Source: an uncultured Actinoplanes sp.
GTDB taxonomy: Bacteria; Actinomycetota; Actinomycetes; Mycobacteriales; Micromonosporaceae
Reading direction: 5' to 3'
DNA: 8,128 nucleotides
Assembly: GCA_934667465.1 (NCBI GenBank)
Contig: CAKUMG010000217.1
Span: 1 to 8,128 of the forward strand
The position numbers were made by a program, and so were the translations under genes. Every line of letters starts with the position of its first letter. The first letter of the stretch is position 1. The notes under the pieces were generated by a model. The model was not told where the DNA came from and searched no databases. It saw nothing but the letters and a program-made list of their open reading frames with translations. Positions 1 to 6,428 of the stretch are shown piece by piece.

Positions 1-1
1 C

Positions 2-1087
2 GACCCCCTCCGGCCCCGCGGCGAGCGCCTCCGCGAACGCCGCGGCGGCCTGCTCCTCCGTCTCGACCGTCCGGCGCCCCACGAGCAGCGCCGGCGGCAG
101 CGCCTCGGCGAGCGCGGACCACCGGACCCGGCCGGGCTCGTCGAGCAGGTCGGTGCCGTCGAGGTGCAGCAGGTCGAAGAACCAGGGCACCAGCGGCGGC
201 CCCTCGGCCGGCCCCGCCTTGCCGCCGCGCCGCGCTCCCCGCGTCGCGGCCCGGCTCGAGGTCTCCTGGAACGGCCGGGGCCGCCCGTCGGGGCCGAGCG
301 CCATCGCCTCGCCGTCGAGCACGGCCTCCCGCACCGGCAGCGCCCGGACCGCCTCGACCACGCCGGGCAGCCGCGACGTGATGTCGTCGAGGCTGCGCGT
401 GAACACCGCCACCTCGTCGCCCGACCGGTGCACCTGGATCCGGATCCCGTCGAGCTTCACATCCACGGTCGCCGGCGTCCCCGTGCCGAGCAGCGCCGCC
501 CCCACGTCGGGCGCGCTGGAGGCCAGCATCGGCGTCAGCGGCGTGCCGACCCGCAGACTGATCTCGGCGAGCGCGGCCGCCCCGCCCCGCAGCGCCGCCA
601 CCGCCACCTGCTTGAGGTCTCCGGAGAGCAGCAGCGCCCGCCGCACCCCGGCCACCGGAACGTCACCGGCCCGCGCGATCGCATCGGCCAGCAGCCCGGC
701 CTGGGCGCCCTGCCGCAGCTCACCCCCGAACAACCCCACGAGCAACCGCTGCTCGTCGGCGGTGGCGCGCCCGAACAACTCCCCCACCAGCTCCCGCCGC
801 CGCGCCTGCGACCCCGCCCCGCCCACCACGGCGATGGCCGCGATCCGCTCGTCGACCTCCCGCACGCTCAGCGACGCCTCGGCCGCCGGCGCCGGCAGAT
901 CGCGCAGCCCCGCATAACCGACCCCGGTCTGCCGCTGCCGCAACTCCCCGGCCAGATAAGCGGACCCGGCCGCCGCCTCGTCACCATCGAGCCGCCGCAA
1001 CGCCTCGCTCAGCAACTCCACCTTGGCCTTACGCCCCGAGACGGCCGAAACGGCCGCCGACGTAGCGGCGATATCGGAGAACAGCAC
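2..1087 (-). CDS. ligB: ATP-dependent DNA ligase, LigB type (N-terminal 362 codons, cut by window edge)
   Basis: Joins nicks in duplex DNA through an enzyme-AMP intermediate made from ATP; a repair or accessory ligase next to the essential NAD-dependent one. The first 170 or so residues match the alpha-helical DNA-binding domain, including a GELRQGA segment typical of the family. The adenylation domain follows: motif I is KLDG with catalytic Lys211, then DGE at 258-260, WFFD at 302-305, and EGV (motif IV) at 360-362, where the window ends. The rest of the adenylation domain and the OB fold, roughly 145 residues by comparison with mycobacterial LigB of about 507, lie outside. The start is a GTG at 1087-1085 giving MLFSDIAATS, the usual family N-terminus; an ATG at 1095 is out of frame. 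AGGA sits 7 nt upstream. No stop or frameshift is seen. The 145 bp between this gene and the 117-residue ORF upstream shows no clear terminator. Recognised from memory of the family; high confidence in class, slightly less in the symbol. Confidence 0.93.
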   Translation of the reverse strand, partial: MLFSDIAATSAAVSAVSGRKAKVELLSEALRRLDGDEAAAGSAYLAGELRQRQTGVGYAGLRDLPAPAAEASLSVREVDERIAAIAVVGGAGSQARRRELVGELFGRATADEQRLLVGLFGGELRQGAQAGLLADAIARAGDVPVAGVRRALLLSGDLKQVAVAALRGGAAALAEISLRVGTPLTPMLASSAPDVGAALLGTGTPATVDVKLDGIRIQVHRSGDEVAVFTRSLDDITSRLPGVVEAVRALPVREAVLDGEAMALGPDGRPRPFQETSSRAATRGARRGGKAGPAEGPPLVPWFFDLLHLDGTDLLDEPGRVRWSALAEALPPALLVGRRTVETEEQAAAAFAEALAAGPEGV

Positions 1088-1093
1088 GTCCCC

Positions 1094-1099
1094 ATCCTG
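1094..1099 (-). promoter_or_regulatory. AGGAT-N6-GTG start-site signal before the DNA ligase
   Basis: On the minus strand CAGGAT is followed by GGGGAC and then the GTG start. AGGA works as a Shine-Dalgarno site with a 7-nt spacer. The same hexamer differs only at its first base from the actinobacterial -10 hexamer TAGGAT at leaderless distance. No -35 like TTGACA is seen. The missing leading T makes the promoter reading weaker here than at the other two genes with this arrangement. Confidence 0.35.
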
Positions 1100-1232
1100 G
1101 CAGCCCTCTACGACAATTTCCGGCCGCTCACCAGGACCTCACCGCCCCGAACCCACCGCCCCCCGCCGGGCACGGGCTGGACCGCGGAGCGGGCACCACA
1201 ACACCCCACCCGACCGCCCCGGCCCCGGCCGC

Positions 1233-1586
1233 TCAGGCGGCGGCAGCTTCCCCCACCGGTGCCGCAGCGGGGGCCGCCAGCCGCAGCACAAGCTCAACCG
1301 CAGGCCCGGACTCGACACCCGGCTCGGCCCCGGCACCCACAGCGGGCTCCGCGATGACCCCGGCCCCATGCGCGGCCACCGGCTCCCCCGCGGGCTCGGC
1401 GACGCTGAACCCGCGGGCCCGCACGTCCTCGGCCACCCGGCTGACCTCGGAATCGAGCGAGCACAGCGCCGCCGACAGCTCGGGGAGGTGACCGGCGAGA
1501 AGGGTGTCGTCCCACCCGGAGACGTCGACGTCCCCCAGAGCATCGCAGGCGGCGCGGAGCGCCTCGAAAGCCTCATTCGAACTCAT
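1233..1586 (-). CDS. Small uncharacterised protein, 117 residues
   Basis: I do not recognise a definite family. Residues 3-55 look alpha-helical and acidic (MSSNEAFEALRAACDALGDV at the start, then a WDD motif near residue 26 and further Leu/Ala-rich helix). Residues 60-117 are low-complexity Ala/Gly/Pro/Val/Glu. There is no signal peptide or membrane segment. The helical part loosely resembles the N-terminus of DUF222 (13E12 repeat) proteins that often carry a C-terminal HNH nuclease, but no HNH motif follows, so it could be a remnant or an unrelated small protein. The ATG at 1586 is favoured because TAGGAT lies exactly 6 nt before it. It stands alone: 84 nt after the monooxygenase stop and 145 nt ahead of the ligase. 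Overlapping frames on the same strand (1139-1576, 1294-1515) are Arg/Pro-rich shadows without a comparable start. Confidence 0.6.
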   Translation of the reverse strand: MSSNEAFEALRAACDALGDVDVSGWDDTLLAGHLPELSAALCSLDSEVSRVAEDVRARGFSVAEPAGEPVAAHGAGVIAEPAVGAGAEPGVESGPAVELVLRLAAPAAAPVGEAAAA

Positions 1587-1592
1587 GTGCTA

Positions 1593-1598
1593 ATCCTA
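1593..1598 (-). promoter_or_regulatory. TAGGAT -10-like hexamer, possible leaderless promoter of the 117-residue ORF
   Basis: The minus strand reads TAGGAT, TAGCAC, ATG. TAGGAT is a standard sigma-A type -10 in actinobacteria (TAnnnT); six nucleotides then the A of ATG is the spacing expected if transcription starts at the start codon. The internal AGGA could instead be a Shine-Dalgarno site. AGGA also forms the 3' arm of a tiny TCCT-GAT-AGGA inverted repeat. No -35 hexamer is apparent in the G+C-rich stretch 17-18 nt upstream. Confidence 0.45.
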
Positions 1599-1670
1599 TC
1601 AGGACCGATCACCGCCGCCCGCCCGACACGCCGACCGATTTCCGACTCCACGAAAGGGTTCCGCCGCAGG

Positions 1671-3164
1671 TCAGACCCGAGCGTTCGGGTTGAGCACCCA
1701 CCCGGACGGCAGCGCGCTGCGGAACGCGTCGGCCGCCGCGTCGGGCTCGGCGACGGCGGCGACGAACCCGTCCGGACGTACGAGATAGAGCATCCCCGGC
1801 CGCAGCTCCGTGCCCGGCGCCTCGGGGTAGACGTGGCTGGGCAGGCCGAGATCCGGCACGGTGGGCCGGCCGCCGTAGGAGTGGATCTGCCACTCCAGCG
1901 AGCGCAGCGACGCGAAGTTGTCGCCTGCCAAGGGCAGGCGACGGCCGATCACCGGGTCGCGGGGCTCGAAGGGCAGCATCGGATAGCGGATCCGGGTCTG
2001 CGAGACGTACTGGAACAGGCGGGTGCCGCCGGACGTGCGCGGCGCCGCGCGGACGCCGAACGGCGCGAGCAGCGGCACCAGCATGCGGCGCGCCGTGCGG
2101 GCGGCCCGGCGCTCCGAGGTGATGAAGCCGAAGAGGCGGTCGGTCGTCGCGACGAGCTTGCGAGCCACCGGGCGGCGCTCGGCCTCGTAGCGGTCGAGCC
2201 AGCGCTCGTCCGCCCGGCCGTGGATGACGTCGGCGAGCTTGAAGGCGAGGTTGTGCGCATCTTGGAGGCCGGTGTTCATGCCCTGACCGCCGACCGGCGA
2301 GTGCACGTGCGCCGCGTCGCCGGCGAGGAAGACCGGGCCCTCCCGGAATGCGGCCGCGACCCGGTGGTGCACCCGATAGGTGGCGAACCAGCGCGAATCG
2401 CCATAGGTGACCGCGAAGTAGCGCCGGATCCGGGCACGGGCGTCCTCCTCGGTCACCTTGCCGTCGCCGTCATCGTCGCGGATCAGGCCGATGAGCCGCC
2501 AGTTGTGCCGGCCGGTCATCGGGAAGCCGAGCAGGAACTCGGCGCCGGCGGGCCGGACGTTGACGGAATTCTCGACCAGACCCGCCACCGCCGTGGCGTC
2601 GATGACGTAGAACATGTGCGGGTTGGTCAGGCCCTCGAAGGCGATCTCCCGGGACCGGCGGACGATCGAGTTGGACCCGTCGGCGCCGACGCAGTAGCGG
2701 GCGCGCACGGTCCTGCCGCCGACGGTCGCGGTGACGCCGCCTCCGGCCGGGGCGACCGAGGTGACCTGCTCGCCCCAGCGAACCTCCCCGCCCAGAGCGC
2801 GGAGGTTGTCGTACAGGATCTCCTCGTTGCGGCTCTGCTCCAGGACCTGGAGATAGGGGTACGGCGTGACGCGTGAGCCGAGGGCGCCGAAGCGGATCCG
2901 CCCGTAGACCCGGCTGCCGAAGCCCGGTGCCAGCGCCTCGGCCCGTTTCGCGGCCGTGAGCACGCGGCCGGCGAGGCCGAGCTGGTCGTAGACCTCGATG
3001 CTGCGCGCCTGCAGCAGCAGGGCCCGCGACTCGCGGGTGGGGCCGTCCTTGCCGTCGGCGACGACCGCCCGGACCCCGAGGGTGGCCAGCCAGTTGGCGA
3101 GCATCAGGCCGGTGGGGCCGGCGCCGGCCACCAGCACGTCGCAGTCGAGGTCCGGGAGCGTCAT
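1671..3164 (-). CDS. FAD-dependent monooxygenase (class A, aromatic-hydroxylase type)
   Basis: A 497-residue flavoprotein of the single-component family that hydroxylates aromatic or polyketide-like substrates with NAD(P)H and O2 (relatives: phenol, 3-(3-hydroxyphenyl)propionate and pentachlorophenol hydroxylases and tailoring oxygenases). Visible in order: the N-terminal Rossmann motif GAGPTG at 14-19; the DG motif region (VGADGSNSIVRR) at 159-170; the FAD ribityl-binding GDAAHVHSP at 282-290 followed by GGQGMNTGLQDAHNLAFKL; and a C-terminal thioredoxin-like domain from about 400 ending in the characteristic LVRPDGFVAAVA at 461-472. Length is normal for this class, and all key FAD motifs are intact. 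No signal peptide, so cytoplasmic. The start at 3164 (MTLPDLDCDV) has AGGAGG 6 nt upstream; a longer open frame up to 3407 would run into the dipeptidase gene. Second gene of a two-gene operon. The natural substrate cannot be read from sequence; degradation of a phenolic or a secondary-metabolite step are both possible. Confidence 0.92.
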   Translation of the reverse strand: MTLPDLDCDVLVAGAGPTGLMLANWLATLGVRAVVADGKDGPTRESRALLLQARSIEVYDQLGLAGRVLTAAKRAEALAPGFGSRVYGRIRFGALGSRVTPYPYLQVLEQSRNEEILYDNLRALGGEVRWGEQVTSVAPAGGGVTATVGGRTVRARYCVGADGSNSIVRRSREIAFEGLTNPHMFYVIDATAVAGLVENSVNVRPAGAEFLLGFPMTGRHNWRLIGLIRDDDGDGKVTEEDARARIRRYFAVTYGDSRWFATYRVHHRVAAAFREGPVFLAGDAAHVHSPVGGQGMNTGLQDAHNLAFKLADVIHGRADERWLDRYEAERRPVARKLVATTDRLFGFITSERRAARTARRMLVPLLAPFGVRAAPRTSGGTRLFQYVSQTRIRYPMLPFEPRDPVIGRRLPLAGDNFASLRSLEWQIHSYGGRPTVPDLGLPSHVYPEAPGTELRPGMLYLVRPDGFVAAVAEPDAAADAFRSALPSGWVLNPNARV

Positions 3165-3170
3165 CGCATG

Positions 3171-3176
3171 CCTCCT
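3171..3176 (-). promoter_or_regulatory. Strong ribosome binding site of the monooxygenase, overlapping the dipeptidase stop codon
   Basis: AGGAGG on the minus strand lies 6 nt before the ATG at 3164 and shares bases with the TAG stop (3177-3175) of the dipeptidase. This fixes the monooxygenase start and makes translational coupling of the two genes likely. Another ATG at 3169-3167 is out of frame and stops after two codons. Confidence 0.85.
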
Positions 3177-4542
3177 ACATCGTCGTGTCGCTCGGCTTTC
3201 CCAGCTGTGCCACGTTGCGGAGCAGCAGCGCCTCGGCGAGGCAGACGCGCGCGAACTCGCCGAGGTGCAGGCTCTCGTTCGGCCCGTGGGCCGCGGCGTA
3301 AGGGTCCTCGACGCCGGTGACCAGGATGGCCGCCTGCGGGAAGAGCTCCTGGAAGGTGGCGATGAACGGGATCGAGCCGCCCACGCCCATGTCGACGGGT
3401 GCGGCACCGTCCCAGGCGGTGGTGAACGCGGCGCGGGCGGCGTCGTAGGCCGGGCCGGTCGCGTCGATCACGCAGGGCGCGCCGCCGCTCTCGAGCGTGA
3501 CCTCGGCCCGCGCGCCCCACGGCACGTACTTCTCGAGGTGGGCCTTGATCGCCGCGTAGGCCGACTCGGGGTCGTCGCCGGGCGCCAGCCGCACACTGAT
3601 CTTGGCCTTGGCGGTGGGCACCAGCGCGTTCGGCGCCTCGCCGGTGCGAGGCGCGTCGATGCCGAGCACGGAGATCGACGGCTTCGTCCAGATCCGGTCG
3701 GTGAGGCGGCCGTTGCCGATCAGCTTGACGCCGTCGAGGATCCCGGACTCGTGGCGCAGCCGCTCCTCCGGATAGTCGACGGTCGCGTCCTCACGGCCGA
3801 CGAGCCCGTCGATGGCCACCTCGCCGTCCTCGTCGTGCAGGGTGGTGATCAGGCGCGCGAGGACGGTCAGCGCGTCGGGGACCGGGCCGCCGAACATGCC
3901 GCTGTGCACCGCGCTCTTGAGCGTGCTGACCTCGACGAAGCAGTTGACGAGGCCGCGCAGCGAGGTCGTCAGGGCGGGGACACCGATGTCCCAGTTGCCG
4001 GAGTCGGCGATGACGATCACATCGGAGCGCAGCAACTCGCGGTGCTCGTTGATGAGCGCGTCGAGGGAATCGGAGCCGTATTCCTCCTCGCCCTCGATGA
4101 ACAGCACCACGCCGACCGGCAGCTCGTCGCCGAAGGCGCGCAGGGCCGCGACGTGCGCCATGACGCCGGCCTTGTCGTCGGCGGCGCCGCGGCCGTAGAG
4201 CCGCCCGTCGCGCTCGACCGGCTCGAACGGCTCGCTCTCCCACAACGCCGGGTCGCCCGCGGGCTGGACGTCGTGGTGCGCGTAGAGCAGGACGGTGGGC
4301 GCGCCGGCGGGCGCGGGCTTGTGACCGATCACCGCGGGCTGACCACCGGCCCGCTCGATGCGCACCTCGAGCCCGCACCCCCGCAGCAGGTCGGCGACCG
4401 CCTCGGCGGACCGCTCGACGTGGGAGTGGTCGAAGCCGTCGAACGCGATCCCCGGGATGCGGACGAGGCGCTCGAGGTCGGCGCGGACGCCGGGCAGTTC
4501 GCGCTGGATCGCAGCGCGGAGGTCATCTTCGGTGAGGGACAT
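3175..4542 (-). CDS. M20 family dipeptidase (di-zinc carboxypeptidase/carnosinase-like)
   Basis: A 455-residue cytoplasmic metallopeptidase of the M20 (ArgE/DapE/ACY1/CPG2) family, dipeptidase branch; it would hydrolyse dipeptides or N-acyl amino acids with two metal ions. The signature residues are all present by comparison with carnosinase: H89 and D91 in YAHHDVQP, bridging D122 in GRGAADDKAG, catalytic E153 and metal ligand E154 in EGEEEYGS, D180 in VIADSGNW, the lid-domain H213 in VHSGMFGG, and H419 in AAAHGPNES. The lid (dimerisation) domain occupies about 195-360 between two halves of the catalytic domain. Length is typical and nothing is truncated. The ATG at 4542 is preceded by TAGGAT at 6 nt. 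It heads a two-gene operon with the monooxygenase 10 nt downstream, and the upstream intergenic region carries four DnaA-box-like sites. Precise substrate unknown. Confidence 0.95.
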   Translation of the reverse strand: MSLTEDDLRAAIQRELPGVRADLERLVRIPGIAFDGFDHSHVERSAEAVADLLRGCGLEVRIERAGGQPAVIGHKPAPAGAPTVLLYAHHDVQPAGDPALWESEPFEPVERDGRLYGRGAADDKAGVMAHVAALRAFGDELPVGVVLFIEGEEEYGSDSLDALINEHRELLRSDVIVIADSGNWDIGVPALTTSLRGLVNCFVEVSTLKSAVHSGMFGGPVPDALTVLARLITTLHDEDGEVAIDGLVGREDATVDYPEERLRHESGILDGVKLIGNGRLTDRIWTKPSISVLGIDAPRTGEAPNALVPTAKAKISVRLAPGDDPESAYAAIKAHLEKYVPWGARAEVTLESGGAPCVIDATGPAYDAARAAFTTAWDGAAPVDMGVGGSIPFIATFQELFPQAAILVTGVEDPYAAAHGPNESLHLGEFARVCLAEALLLRNVAQLGKPSDTTM

Positions 4543-4548
4543 GAGCCG

Positions 4549-4554
4549 ATCCTA
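4549..4554 (-). promoter_or_regulatory. TAGGAT -10-like hexamer, possible leaderless promoter of the dipeptidase operon
   Basis: The minus strand reads TAGGAT, CGGCTC, ATG: the same hexamer and the same 6-nt distance as in front of the 117-residue ORF. It fits a leaderless sigma-A type promoter, or AGGA as a Shine-Dalgarno site at 7 nt. No TTGACA-like -35 is present at 17-18 nt; that position is inside a G+C palindrome (4571-4580). The nearest DnaA-box-like site ends 39 nt upstream of the hexamer. Confidence 0.45.
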
Positions 4555-4591
4555 AGCCTCGTACGCTGCGCCGGGCCCGGCTGCGCCCGGG

Positions 4592-4694
4592 CCTGTGGAC
4601 AACGGGGTGAGGAGGGGCCGCCCTGTGGACGACGGGGTCAGGAGAGGGCGGCCCTGTGGACAACTCGGCGACGGCCGGCGGGCCTGTGGACAAC
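4592..4694 (-). repeat. Array of four phased DnaA-box-like repeats upstream of the dipeptidase operon
   Basis: Four copies of CCTGTGGACAAC (plus strand) lie at 4592-4603, 4622-4633, 4653-4664 and 4683-4694, spaced 30, 31 and 30 bp. The minus-strand core TTGTCCACA at 4594-4602, 4655-4663 and 4685-4693 is the preferred DnaA box of high-G+C actinobacteria; the copy at 4624-4632 is TCGTCCACA. All point the same way, toward the dipeptidase gene, and the three-helical-turn spacing would place them on one face of the DNA. The first two units share more than the core (a following ACGGGGT and AGGAG), so the array looks like diverged tandem duplication of a unit of about 30 bp. The region is non-coding: it lies between the M48 stop and the dipeptidase start. 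DnaA binding is inferred from the motif only. Confidence 0.75.
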
Positions 4695-4718
4695 GGAAAC
4701 GATCTCACCGCCGGCCGT
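4671..4718. repeat. 11-bp inverted repeat enclosing the fourth DnaA-box-like site; possible terminator of the M48 gene
   Basis: ACGGCCGGCGG at 4671-4681 is the exact reverse complement of CCGCCGGCCGT at 4708-4718. The 26-nt interval contains the box copy at 4683-4694. The structure begins 17 nt after the M48 protease stop codon in the direction of transcription, so a transcribed hairpin could end that message; there is no U-run after it, which is common for actinobacterial terminators but leaves the call open. The loop is long for a terminator. An alternative is a protein-binding palindrome. Confidence 0.5.
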
Positions 4719-4735
4719 GCCAAGCTGCGCCCATG

Positions 4736-5785
4736 TCACTCCTCGCCGCGCCGCCCGCTTCCCGAGGCCCAGTCGCGGGCCCCGCGGGCCGCCGATCCCG
4801 CCAGGTCCGCGGCGCCGCCACCCAGCTTGCGCACCAGCCCGATGAGCGGGTCCTCCGACGTGCTGAAGGTCTGGCGGTAGGAGTCGGCCGCCGCCTTGAC
4901 GTCCTCGGTGACCGAGGCGTCGCCGTCGGAGTCGCGGCGCGGATAGTCGCCCTCGAGGATCCGGGCATACTCGCCCGAGTCGATCCACCTGCGCAGTTCG
5001 GAGGCGCGGGCCACCGGCACCGGGTGGGTGCTCCACGCGGTCATGCCGAACTTGTGGATGCTGTCGCGCAGGTCCCCGCCGCTCTCGTACTCGGCGGCCT
5101 GCTCCAGAAACGCCGCGGTGTCGATCTGCGAGAGGTCGCCGCCGCCGGCCAGCTTCATCAGCAGCCGCGTCGAGGCGGCCGGGTCCTGCCCGGCGAGCAG
5201 GCCCGCGCGGTCGGCCGACAGCTCGGCCTTGCGCCACCACTCCAGCATCGCGGCGATGATCCCGCGCAGCGCGATCGCGCCCACCGGCAGCCAGCTCACG
5301 TTGGCCGCCCAGCGGGTCAGGATCATCATGATCGTCTTGTAGAGGGCGTGCCCGCTGCGCACGTGCCCCAGCTCGTGCCCGAGCAGGGCCCGCAGCTCCT
5401 CGTCGTCGAGCTTCTCCACGGCCGCGGTGGTGACCACGATGAAGGGCTTGTCCAGCCCGATCGCCTGGCCGTTGATGATCGGGCTCTGCGTGACGAAGAG
5501 GTCGGGCAGCTCGGCGACGTCGAGCGTCGTCGCCGCGTCGGTGAAGAGCTTGTAGACCCTCGGATACTGGCGGTGGTCGACGCGGATGCTCCCGGCCAGA
5601 TACTGCAGGCGGAAACCGCGCTCGTTCCACATGCCGAAGAACGCCTTCACCACGTCGTCGAAGCCGCGCAGCTCCCGCAGGGCGGTCAACGCGCCGCGGT
5701 CGGCCGGGTGCTCCCAGGCCCGCGAGCTGATCCCGGTCAGCGTCACCCTGCGGCGTGCCGGGCGCGCGTCGTCGTCGGTCGTCAT
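4736..5785 (-). CDS. M48 family zinc metalloprotease (HtpX/Ste24-like), membrane-associated
   Basis: A 349-residue peptidase of the M48 family, whose members degrade or quality-control membrane and misfolded proteins. The zinc site is HELGH at 137-141 inside LRALLGHELGHVRSGH, with the third ligand most likely E188 in AELSADRAGLL, the family's usual E-x-x-A-D context. A hydrophobic stretch from about 151 to 182, between the two zinc motifs, is one or two membrane segments; no N-terminal signal peptide is seen. Residues 64-135 match the N-terminal M48 fold (LFVTQSPIINGQAIGLDKPF region). The tail from 283 is acidic then Gly/Ala-rich. The ATG at 5785 (MTTDDDARPA) has GGGGACGG upstream; an in-frame ATG at 5830 would add 15 residues and overlap the kinase gene by 23 nt, but lacks a ribosome site. 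It sits 22 nt after the kinase stop, probably the last gene of the cobQ transcription unit. Genuine HtpX has two N-terminal membrane helices not seen here, so I do not use that symbol. Confidence 0.9.
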   Translation of the reverse strand: MTTDDDARPARRRVTLTGISSRAWEHPADRGALTALRELRGFDDVVKAFFGMWNERGFRLQYLAGSIRVDHRQYPRVYKLFTDAATTLDVAELPDLFVTQSPIINGQAIGLDKPFIVVTTAAVEKLDDEELRALLGHELGHVRSGHALYKTIMMILTRWAANVSWLPVGAIALRGIIAAMLEWWRKAELSADRAGLLAGQDPAASTRLLMKLAGGGDLSQIDTAAFLEQAAEYESGGDLRDSIHKFGMTAWSTHPVPVARASELRRWIDSGEYARILEGDYPRRDSDGDASVTEDVKAAADSYRQTFSTSEDPLIGLVRKLGGGAADLAGSAARGARDWASGSGRRGEE

Positions 5786-5807
5786 GGTCCGTCCCCGTTC
5801 CCGCTGC

Positions 5808-6428
5808 TCACACAGCTGATCGTGGCTCATCCGGTGGGGCCGCCGACAGCGGGACGAACTGGTCGCCCGGACTCTCCGCCGCGCCGTCGACCAGCAGGTC
5901 GGCGTGCGCGGCAGTGTCGTCCGCGGCGAAATGCTCCTGCTCAGCGGCGTGCCAGCGCTCAAGGTACCGCTGATAGGCAACATCATGTCCGCCGTCGCGG
6001 ACCGTCGCCCGGTGCCACCGCAGCCGCGCGGGCGCCGTCACGAACACCGAGAACGACAGCTCGGGCCGGACCGACCGGCGCGCGGAGGTCACCCCTTCCA
6101 GCACGACCGCCGGTGCGGGCGGGACGATCACCGGCTCCCCGGCGAAACCGGCGAGCTCCCACGAGTAGCGCAGATAGGAGGCCGGGCGGCCCTCACGCAG
6201 CGGCTCCAGCACCTGCTTCTCCAGCCGGGACCAGAACGTGAACTGGTCGTCCCAGCCGTCGAGGAGGTCGTCGGTGTGCACCACGGGAGCGCCCGCGGCG
6301 GCCGCCAGCCGGTCCGCGAACCAGCTCTTGCCCGCGCCGCTGGGGCCGTCGACGGCGATCAGCCGTACGGGACCGAGGCGCGGCGGCATGGCGAGCACCC
6401 GCTCGGCGAGCTCAGCGAACAGCGGCAT
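5808..6428 (-). CDS. P-loop kinase, uridine-kinase-like (substrate unknown)
   Basis: A 206-residue nucleotide-binding protein. The Walker A motif GPSGAGKS is at 28-35 after strand LIAVD. A paired aspartate in [14 protein letters not shown] (D53, D54) takes the place of the substrate-side acidic motif of uridine/phosphoribulokinase-like kinases; [10 protein letters not shown] at 108-117 matches the 'LEG' strand of that fold; a basic segment near 135-144 ([10 protein letters not shown]) fits the lid arginines. Actinobacterial proteins of this type are usually annotated 'uridine kinase' or 'AAA ATPase' without proof. The start at 6428 overlaps the end of cobQ by 17 nt and has no clear ribosome site, so translation is probably coupled to cobQ; a second ATG at residue 14 (6389) is also possible and would still keep the P-loop. 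A longer frame to 6545 lies inside cobQ and is unlikely. A role in corrinoid or nucleotide metabolism is only suggested by position. Confidence 0.82.
   Translation of the reverse strand: MPLFAELAERVLAMPPRLGPVRLIAVDGPSGAGKSWFADRLAAAAGAPVVHTDDLLDGWDDQFTFWSRLEKQVLEPLREGRPASYLRYSWELAGFAGEPVIVPPAPAVVLEGVTSARRSVRPELSFSVFVTAPARLRWHRATVRDGGHDVAYQRYLERWHAAEQEHFAADDTAAHADLLVDGAAESPGDQFVPLSAAPPDEPRSAV

Noticed and set aside
3165..3407. Longer N-terminus for the monooxygenase (578-residue frame)
   Set aside because: The extra 81 residues overlap the dipeptidase catalytic C-terminus, including the codon region of its His ligand, and are Ser/Arg-rich. The start at 3164 has AGGAGG and puts the FAD motif at the normal distance.
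4571..4580. Perfect palindrome CCGGGCCCGG ahead of the dipeptidase, and the 6-bp arms 4571-4576/4585-4590
   Set aside because: Ten-base G+C palindromes are expected by chance at this composition. No second copy was noticed elsewhere in the window, so I do not call it an operator.
4592..4694. CRISPR array
   Set aside because: The conserved unit is only about 12 bp with 18-19 bp between copies, the first two 'spacers' resemble each other, and no cas gene is present.
4543..4735. Replication origin
   Set aside because: DnaA-box-like sites are present, but only four, with no A+T-rich unwinding stretch and no dnaA, dnaN, rpmH, parA/B or plasmid rep gene in the window. Actinobacterial oriC regions carry many more boxes next to dnaA.
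164..4845. Long plus-strand open frames (164-1357, 1023-2876, 2998-4845) and similar ones at 4595-6241 and 6803-7228
   Set aside because: Each lies antisense to a gene with clear catalytic motifs. Their translations are Arg/Pro/Gly/His-rich without recognisable domains, the usual result of a third-position G/C bias read in the opposite strand.
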